Below, in pieces: positions 58,949 through 64,000 of a stretch of 64,000 nucleotides of DNA. Position 1 is the first letter of the stretch, and each line of letters starts with the position of its first letter. The translations under genes and the position numbers were made by a program. The notes under the pieces were generated by a model, which ran no database searches, was not told the origin of the DNA, and saw only the letters and a list, made by a program, of their open reading frames with translations. Origin of the DNA: Rosellinia necatrix (taxonomy: Eukaryota > Ascomycota > Sordariomycetes > Xylariales > Xylariaceae). The stretch lies in NCBI GenBank assembly GCA_021209875.1, contig JAGYVD010000001.1, forward strand, positions 2,046,001-2,110,000. Direction: 5' to 3'.

Positions 58949-60531
58949 TCACGATGGCCAAGAGGTTTCCTCAACCCGGTAAACCAACTTAACCCCACTG
59001 ACCCGGCCCCGGCGCATCTCCTCCATGCCCTCAATGCAGCCCTGGAGCCCGCCAGTCCCAACCCTCTCGGGGTGCGTCGCCAGCCTCCTCTGCGCCCATA
59101 GCTTCTCCGCCGCCGGCATCCACGTCCTCCCGAATTCGAAGTCCTCGGGCCGGGCGGGGTGCGGCTCCGCCTCGAAGACGTAGGCCTCCCCCGAGAGCGA
59201 GTAGCCGAGAAAGAAGACGGACTCGACGTCGTCCCGCGGGCAGTCCACACCCAGAAGGTTACAGTAGATGCGGCTCTCCCGGCGAGCCGGGTTGGTCCGC
59301 GGCGAGATGGCCGCGGCGCAGATGGCCGCCGTGCCTTCCTCGTTCACCGTGTCGAGGACCCTCGTGATGGAGCCGTTGCTCGCTTCGTGTATCAATTGTC
59401 CCACGTCGGGTAGCCGCTGTATGTACGTAAAATACCATAGCCTAGTTAGTCAAACCATCCCCCGAGGCCACGATGGCCGCACGACGACGACGAGGACGGG
59501 GGAGGGGGGGGGGAGTCGAAAGGGGGACACATACGTAGTCGAAGATTTGATCAGCGCCCCGGCTCCTGACGAGGTCGAAGTTCTTAGGCGAGCATGTGGT
59601 AATGACGTCCCAGCCAGACCTAGAAAACACAGAAGTAAAGTAATTAGCTGTGATTCTCTCATTTCCTTTTCCCTGTTCTGTTTTTTTTTCCCCCCTTTTT
59701 TCCCACCCCCGTGTTTGTCCATATCACGAAAGGGAATCGACACCGGAGGCGCGGGAAAATGAGGGGGTGTTCTCTCACAATTTCGCGAGCTGGATGGCGA
59801 TGGTACCCGTGGCCGTGCTGCCGCCGTAAATCAAAACCGAGCTCCTGCCCCCGCCCTTACCCCTGACTGGGGCGTTCGGGACGTCACCGGGGAGCGGGAG
59901 CCCCAGCACCTTGTACAACGCGTAGCCGGCGGTCGCGAACCCGACGCCGACGGTGCAGGCGGCCTCGAAACTCACGCCGTCGGGGATGCGCGCCTGCAGG
60001 TCCCCCTTGACGGCGATGTAGCGCGCGAAGGCGCCGGTCTCGGGGTTCGCGTCGTTGCCTGCGTTTCTCACGTTAGACAAGGATGAACGGACCAGACGAC
60101 ACCCCCCTCTTCCCCCTCCCCCCTATCTCCTCTCACCTCGAATAGCAAAAGGAGCTCGCCTCCCCTCCCCACTCCTGGATTTAAAAAAAAAGAAAAAAGA
60201 AAAACAAGATCGTGTTTCGGCTCCCCCAAACAAGGGGTGCGAGATGTCAATGATTCACACCGCCCGTACCTCCGTGCGCGAAGCCCGCGACGCGATCCCC
60301 CTTTCTGAAATCCCGCGCCACGGCCTCCCCGACCTTCTCCACGACACCGGCGTAGTCGCAGCCGACCAGCGTGCCGTCCTCCCCGGGCGCGTCGAGCGTC
60401 GTCCAGTCGGTGGGGTTCAGCGCGACGGCCACGGTGCGCACGAGGATGTAGTCGTCTCGGAGCCGGGGGATCGGGATCGGCCTCAGCACGGCCTTGCCGG
60501 CGGCCTCCCTGATCAGGCCGTAGTTCTGCAT
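58949..60531 (-). CDS. Medium-chain dehydrogenase/reductase, trans-enoyl-reductase-like (LovC/ToxD type)
   Basis: Four exons on the minus strand: 60270-60531, 59779-60058, 59535-59619 and 58949-59416, 364 residues with all phases matching. The N-terminal GroES-like part has ALNPTDWTTLD, GTLVGCDYAGVVEKVG and KGDRVAGF. After intron 1 come GAFARYIAVKGDL and SVLIYGGSTATGTIAIQLAK (NADP-binding GGSTATG), then GWDVITTCSPKNFDLV and GADQIFDY|R. The zinc ligands of alcohol dehydrogenases are not present, as in the quinone-reductase/ER branch. The C-terminal block GRTWMPAAEKLWAQ resembles fungal LovC/ToxD-like proteins. Those can act as stand-alone enoyl reductases for polyketide synthases, but no synthase lies in this window, so its role is open. 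Confidence 0.9.
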
Positions 60532-60579
60532 GTTTCCGTATGTGGGAGCGTTGGTGTCTTCATAAGTCTACGCCAGGCA

Positions 60580-60695
60580 TCTCTCTCTGTGTCTCTCTGT
60601 GTCTCTGTCTTTCTGTGTCTCTGTCTTTCTGTGTCTCTGTGTCTCTGTGTCTCTGTCTCTCTGTCTCTCTGTCTCTCTGTCTCTCTGTCTCTCTG

Positions 60696-60726
<31 letters not shown>

Positions 60727-60727
60727 G
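60580..60727. repeat. (TCTCTGTG)n-type satellite
   Basis: About 150 bases of CTCTGTGT and CTCTGTCT units ending in plain CT, directly upstream of the reductase gene start. Confidence 0.9.
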
Positions 60728-61221
60728 GTCTCAGTCTCCTAGGCAGAGATGGGATATGGTAGGAATGTGCGCGAACGAGAAGAATAAAATGACATAAAAA
60801 GGCGTCATTACAAATACAAAAACGTCTAGCGATGTCATTACGCGGTCCTGCTTGATTTGTAAGCGCCGAGTGCGGTGAGCCGCGTGAAACGTGATCTGTA
60901 GGTGGATGCAACAGAGGGTTGGGTTCCTCTAGATGGATGGGAACGTGTTGTTCTCGGCGGCCTCGACCCAGTACGAAGACGGATCTAGAACACGCGCCGC
61001 GCCAGAGCGCCAACCACGGCCCTTCACGAGGGGGATAGTCGTCCCGCGCCGCCCCGGTCCCGTGGAAGCCTACCCCGGGCGTTGCGCAATAAGAGCCACG
61101 CTCACCGTGAGATTCCCCAATTCCCCCGTCGGAGGAGGGGACCTAGCTCGTCCTTCAGCTCCTCCCACAAGAAACAAAATTGCCGAGTTGTGAGGCACGC
61201 TCTTATAAATTCGCCACCCCC

Positions 61222-61290
61222 TATATTTTATTTTATTTTATCCTATTTTCTTTTATTTTCTTTTATTTTCTTTTATTTTCTTTTATTTCA
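61222..61290. repeat. TTTTA / TTTTATTTTC tandem repeat
   Basis: About 70 bases, first TTTTA units, then four copies of a ten-base TTTTATTTTC unit. Confidence 0.85.
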
Positions 61291-61514
61291 TAGCAGCCCT
61301 GTTCTAGAGCATATATAAGCTCGGATGTTCGATATTTCATGTTATGGCGGGTGGATTGTAAGATGCGTTACAAGTGACCACCAACATTTGAGGCAGAGCA
61401 AAATACAACGTAGACAGATGAGCGAGAATGGATTCCCTCGCTCGTGATATTGCAGCATCCACCTGCAAGCTCCGCGTGCAGATACCATTGCAGTACCACT
61501 GTATCCCATCAATC

Positions 61515-61612
61515 GGCTGGTTGAGAGAGTTGGTTAGAGCCTCGTACTGATATTATAAGAAATGGTAACATTGGTGATGCGAAGGTCATGGGTTCGACCC
61601 TCATACTGGCCA
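61515..61612 (+). tRNA. tRNA-Ile-like sequence with intron, probably degenerate
   Basis: Acceptor stem GGCTGGT / ACTGGCC pairs over 7 positions (two G-T), followed by an A discriminator. The T arm ATGGG-TTCGACC-CTCAT contains a perfect B box (GGTTCGACCC). An anticodon stem TCGTA/TGCGA can enclose the loop CTGATA plus a ~24-base intron, giving anticodon GAT (Ile). The region AAGGTCATGGGTTCGA is very like fungal tRNA-Ile. However, the D stem fails: AGAG stands where GCTC is expected opposite GAGC, and the A box is altered there. GAT is also unusual for a nuclear fungal Ile tRNA. It is therefore best treated as a tRNA pseudogene or relic. Confidence 0.45.
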
Positions 61613-62076
61613 GTCCGATTCTGTCCGCAGTCGCACTCCGTGACTATTCTTCATTTGCCATAGTTAACTAACTAATTTTCAAAAAAAAAACATTTCCCCC
61701 GCAATCCTGCCTTATGCCCCACAACCCCTGTGCCCCTCTCCTATTTACCCCACATGTCCCAGGCTGCTTTATTACCGATAAAACCCGTGGGCCGTCGTCG
61801 TACGCTAGCCAATCGAAACCCCCTTCTACCATTGCTGCATACATGATACATATGGCAATGGAGTAGCCAAGGGCATGGCTGGTGGCACGCACTCGGTTGG
61901 ATTGTCACGCAATTGTACAACAAGGTGGAAACCGTGGCTGTTTATAAGACAGACTAGAAACATACCCGTAGAACAAAGGGTCCCCCTTCCTAGTCCGTAG
62001 CTCTGGCCTCATACAGACCCACACGTGACTGCGTGTTTTTGTTTCAACTTACCTAGTAGCAAACCTTATTTACGTG

Positions 62077-64000
62077 CTAGTGGGCGGTCCACACGTTCTT
62101 GGCCCAAGAGTTCCCTGTAGATGCACGACTTCGCCTGAGCCTGGCAGCCATGTTCCTAGCAGTCCTCCATTTTAGATACCGCCTCGATCCAAACTCATGT
62201 CTCGCGAGTTGCGGGAACCTTTCGAATAGCATCGAGTTCGGGCCGCCGCCGAACCTAGATCTCCATTTCCCCGGCTCCGCATAGTCTTGCATCCTTCTCA
62301 ATTCCCATAGGATCACCTCCTCGATGTCTAATTTGCTTCTTCCGGGGAAGGCTGAGGCGGGCCTGCTAGCCTCTACAATCGCTGCGACGTGATGAGCAGC
62401 TCGAGCTTTCAGGTCGGCTGTTTCCGCTTTCTCGACGGGCGCTGGCCGCTTCTCGCTCATTTCTCCCGGCTGGTCTCCTATCGGCTGACTCGCAACCTCA
62501 AGGTCGAGTTCCATTTCTGATCCCTGAGGAGTTGCCGCTCCACCGCTCGAATCCAAATCCATTGGCTCATCGCCAGCCTCCAACCTTGGGACTTGGAGAG
62601 TGTCTGTGGCAGTCAGGGCGCCAGTAGTGCTGTTCGTGTCGTCAGTTCTCGTTTCTGCTGCCTCCAACTTCGCCTGTCCTGTTCTTCTCCGCGTGGCATC
62701 CTTATCGTTGGGGAGGCTGGTCCTCTGCAGCATCTCGCCACCCCCTGGCCCTAGTACTTTGGCGCCCTTCAAAATCGTAGAAAGATCGAGCGCTGTGTAT
62801 GCCATGATCTCCATGACCTTCCCCGACAGCGGCGCTCTCCAGACGCCCTCGTCGAAATACACCGACATTAGCGCCATTGTCTGCGTCGCAATCCAGAACG
62901 AGTTGTCCGCCCACGGAAAGTGCTCATTCTTGAGCTGTTCAAAGATGCTTTCAAATCTCGTCATCTTGACCTCCTGCTCGTCAAATGATTCCTTTCTCTT
63001 CTCTTCGTAGCTCTCCCCCATCTGGCTCGCGCTCGGGGCGGTGAAGGTGCGTGTCTCCTCATTCCTGTCCGGCATTATACCTCGTTTACCCCTCTCCCAC
63101 AGGAAATCAGGCCGCAGATTCGTCTTCCGCCGCTCGGTACCGGTGAGCTCAAGTCTCCCCCGGTACTCTTCTGGTTTAATCTCAAGAATCTTTTTGTTGG
63201 CTAGGTCTTCCCACCCCTGGTGCAAGATTCTCAGCACTCCCACGCTGCCTAACCGTCCCGTGCTGGCGGCGATTAGCCGTGCATCCCGGTCGTTGTAATT
63301 CCGGAGCGTAATGTCCGCGCCGCGCTGCATCAGGATACGCAACATGGCGTGTCTATCCAGGCGCGCTGCTACATGAATGGGGGTGTTGCCTCGCTTGTCG
63401 GTTGCGTCGATGGGCGCTCCGGCATCGAGGAGCGCGAGAGCGACATCGATGGAACCGGCAAGGATGGCGCAGTGGAGCGGCGTGCCGTATTGGTTGTTGC
63501 TGGGGTCTAGCTTAGGCTTGTGCTTAAGGAACCCTTGAACCAATTCAAACTCGCCGAGGAAGCACGCTCGGTGCAGCGCTGTCATGCCGTACCGGTCAGC
63601 ATGGTTTACGCTGGCTCCCTTGCTGAGAAGAAGGTCCAAGTTGGTTACTGACGCACAGCAGTGGAGCGGAGTTCGTCCTAGTTCATCCTCCACCTGCAGA
63701 AGGCCTATCCGTTCCTCCAATATCCACCGTGCCGTGCGACTCGATGGACCTGTAACAGCCAAGTGAAGCGGGGTCCTCTTTAGATTGTCGCGAGGCGGTT
63801 GCTTTGACGGGTTGAGTCCATGCGAGTAGCTGTCGATCAGCTTGGGAATTGCCAGCGTCTCGGGTGCATCGCGTCTTGCTGCGATTTGGGCTACAAAATG
63901 AATGGGCAAGTTGAAGAGCTTAGGATCCAATCGTGATCGAAGCTCGGCAGATGCTAACTCTGGCTCGGTCTCAAGAAGAGCGGCGACAACGTCGTGATCT
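62077..64000 (-). CDS. Ankyrin-repeat protein (N-terminus beyond window)
   Basis: One open frame enters from the right edge and ends at a stop at 62077, about 641 codons, no introns seen. At least five ankyrin repeats lie in the first 270 residues, for example RTPLHLAVTG, GRTPLHCCAS, MTALHRACFLGEFELV, TPLHCAILAGSIDVALALL and NTPIHVAARLDRHAMLRILM, each about 33 residues. Past the repeats comes a charged linker, then a helical region (FEQLKNEHFPWADNSFWIA), a Thr/Glu-rich disordered part, and a conserved-looking C-terminus with LDIEEVILWELRRMQDY and ARRLRRSRAS-like basic residues. Ankyrin repeats bind proteins; the partner is unknown. The frame is still open at 64000 (..DHDVVAALLETEPELASAEL), so the start lies outside the window. 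It could be the C-terminal part of an NLR-type protein. Confidence 0.88.
   Translation of the reverse strand, partial: DHDVVAALLETEPELASAELRSRLDPKLFNLPIHFVAQIAARRDAPETLAIPKLIDSYSHGLNPSKQPPRDNLKRTPLHLAVTGPSSRTARWILEERIGLLQVEDELGRTPLHCCASVTNLDLLLSKGASVNHADRYGMTALHRACFLGEFELVQGFLKHKPKLDPSNNQYGTPLHCAILAGSIDVALALLDAGAPIDATDKRGNTPIHVAARLDRHAMLRILMQRGADITLRNYNDRDARLIAASTGRLGSVGVLRILHQGWEDLANKKILEIKPEEYRGRLELTGTERRKTNLRPDFLWERGKRGIMPDRNEETRTFTAPSASQMGESYEEKRKESFDEQEVKMTRFESIFEQLKNEHFPWADNSFWIATQTMALMSVYFDEGVWRAPLSGKVMEIMAYTALDLSTILKGAKVLGPGGGEMLQRTSLPNDKDATRRRTGQAKLEAAETRTDDTNSTTGALTATDTLQVPRLEAGDEPMDLDSSGGAATPQGSEMELDLEVASQPIGDQPGEMSEKRPAPVEKAETADLKARAAHHVAAIVEASRPASAFPGRSKLDIEEVILWELRRMQDYAEPGKWRSRFGGGPNSMLFERFPQLARHEFGSRRYLKWRTARNMAARLRRSRASTGNSWAKNVWTAH

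Larger units (their letters stand above)
60532..62076. other. Intergenic with microsatellites and a tRNA-like sequence
   Basis: Contains a CTCTGTGT/CTCTGTCT array at about 60,580-60,727, TTTTATTTTC repeats at about 61,222-61,290, and the tRNA-like sequence at 61515-61612. No protein gene seen. Confidence 0.6.

Noticed and set aside
52194..60531. Pectin lyase, SDR and enoyl-reductase-like gene as one metabolic cluster
   Set aside because: The genes have unrelated roles, are separated by a 4.5-kb gap, and no synthase is present.

Overview
The window is nuclear DNA of a filamentous ascomycete (Pezizomycotina, probably Sordariomycetes). Genes are split by short GT-AG introns of about 45-120 bases. 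The families are typical of such fungi: a TBC RabGAP, Ssf1-type Brix protein, PL1 pectin/pectate lyases, fungal class I terpene cyclase, BBE-like oxidase, LovC/ToxD-like reductase, and SesB/NACHT NLRs. Long intergenic stretches carry small LTR remnants with C/T and G/A differences that resemble repeat-induced point mutation, and many short TAGG/CCTA palindromic words. The two pectinolytic lyases suggest a plant-associated or litter lifestyle. I cannot name the species.

Layout. 1-1.9 kb: a TBC-domain RabGAP on the minus strand, cut by the left edge. 1.9-11.2 kb: no convincing gene, two LTR-like remnants. 11.2-12 kb: acidic nuclear protein. 13.2-14.9 kb: secreted PL1 pectate lyase. 15.5-22.5 kb: the most interesting locus, three related SesB-type alpha/beta-hydrolase genes: a stand-alone enzyme (minus), a divergent stand-alone copy whose nucleophile is Cys instead of Ser (plus), and a full SesB-NACHT NLR (minus). 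They keep the same intron positions. 23.6-25.9 kb: two small unrecognised genes. 26.9-28.4 kb: Ssf1/Peter Pan ribosome biogenesis factor. 29.1-32.5 kb: BBE-like FAD oxidase and terpene cyclase, tail to tail, a possible small terpenoid cluster. 32.5-40.5 kb: gene desert. 40.5-48.4 kb: CNT nucleoside transporter, DnaJ protein, LRAT/PPPDE-like protein and two small unknown genes. In this stretch four of the five genes need single-base indel corrections, some in homopolymers. 49-50 kb: weak unknown gene. 52.2-53.4 kb: pectin lyase. 53.6-54.4 kb: SDR gene with a premature TGA. 54.4-58.9 kb: gene-poor, with a mutated second copy of one LTR-like repeat. 58.9-60.5 kb: medium-chain enoyl reductase-like gene. 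61.5 kb: tRNA-Ile-like sequence with a poor D arm. 62-64 kb: ankyrin-repeat protein running off the right edge.

How they fit: the SesB/NACHT trio is the kind of locus used in fungal non-self recognition and regulated cell death. The arrangement of active hydrolase, nucleophile-substituted hydrolase and NLR with the same effector domain suggests a functional set, but that is inference. All exon joins were derived by hand from splice consensus, reading-frame continuity and conserved motifs.
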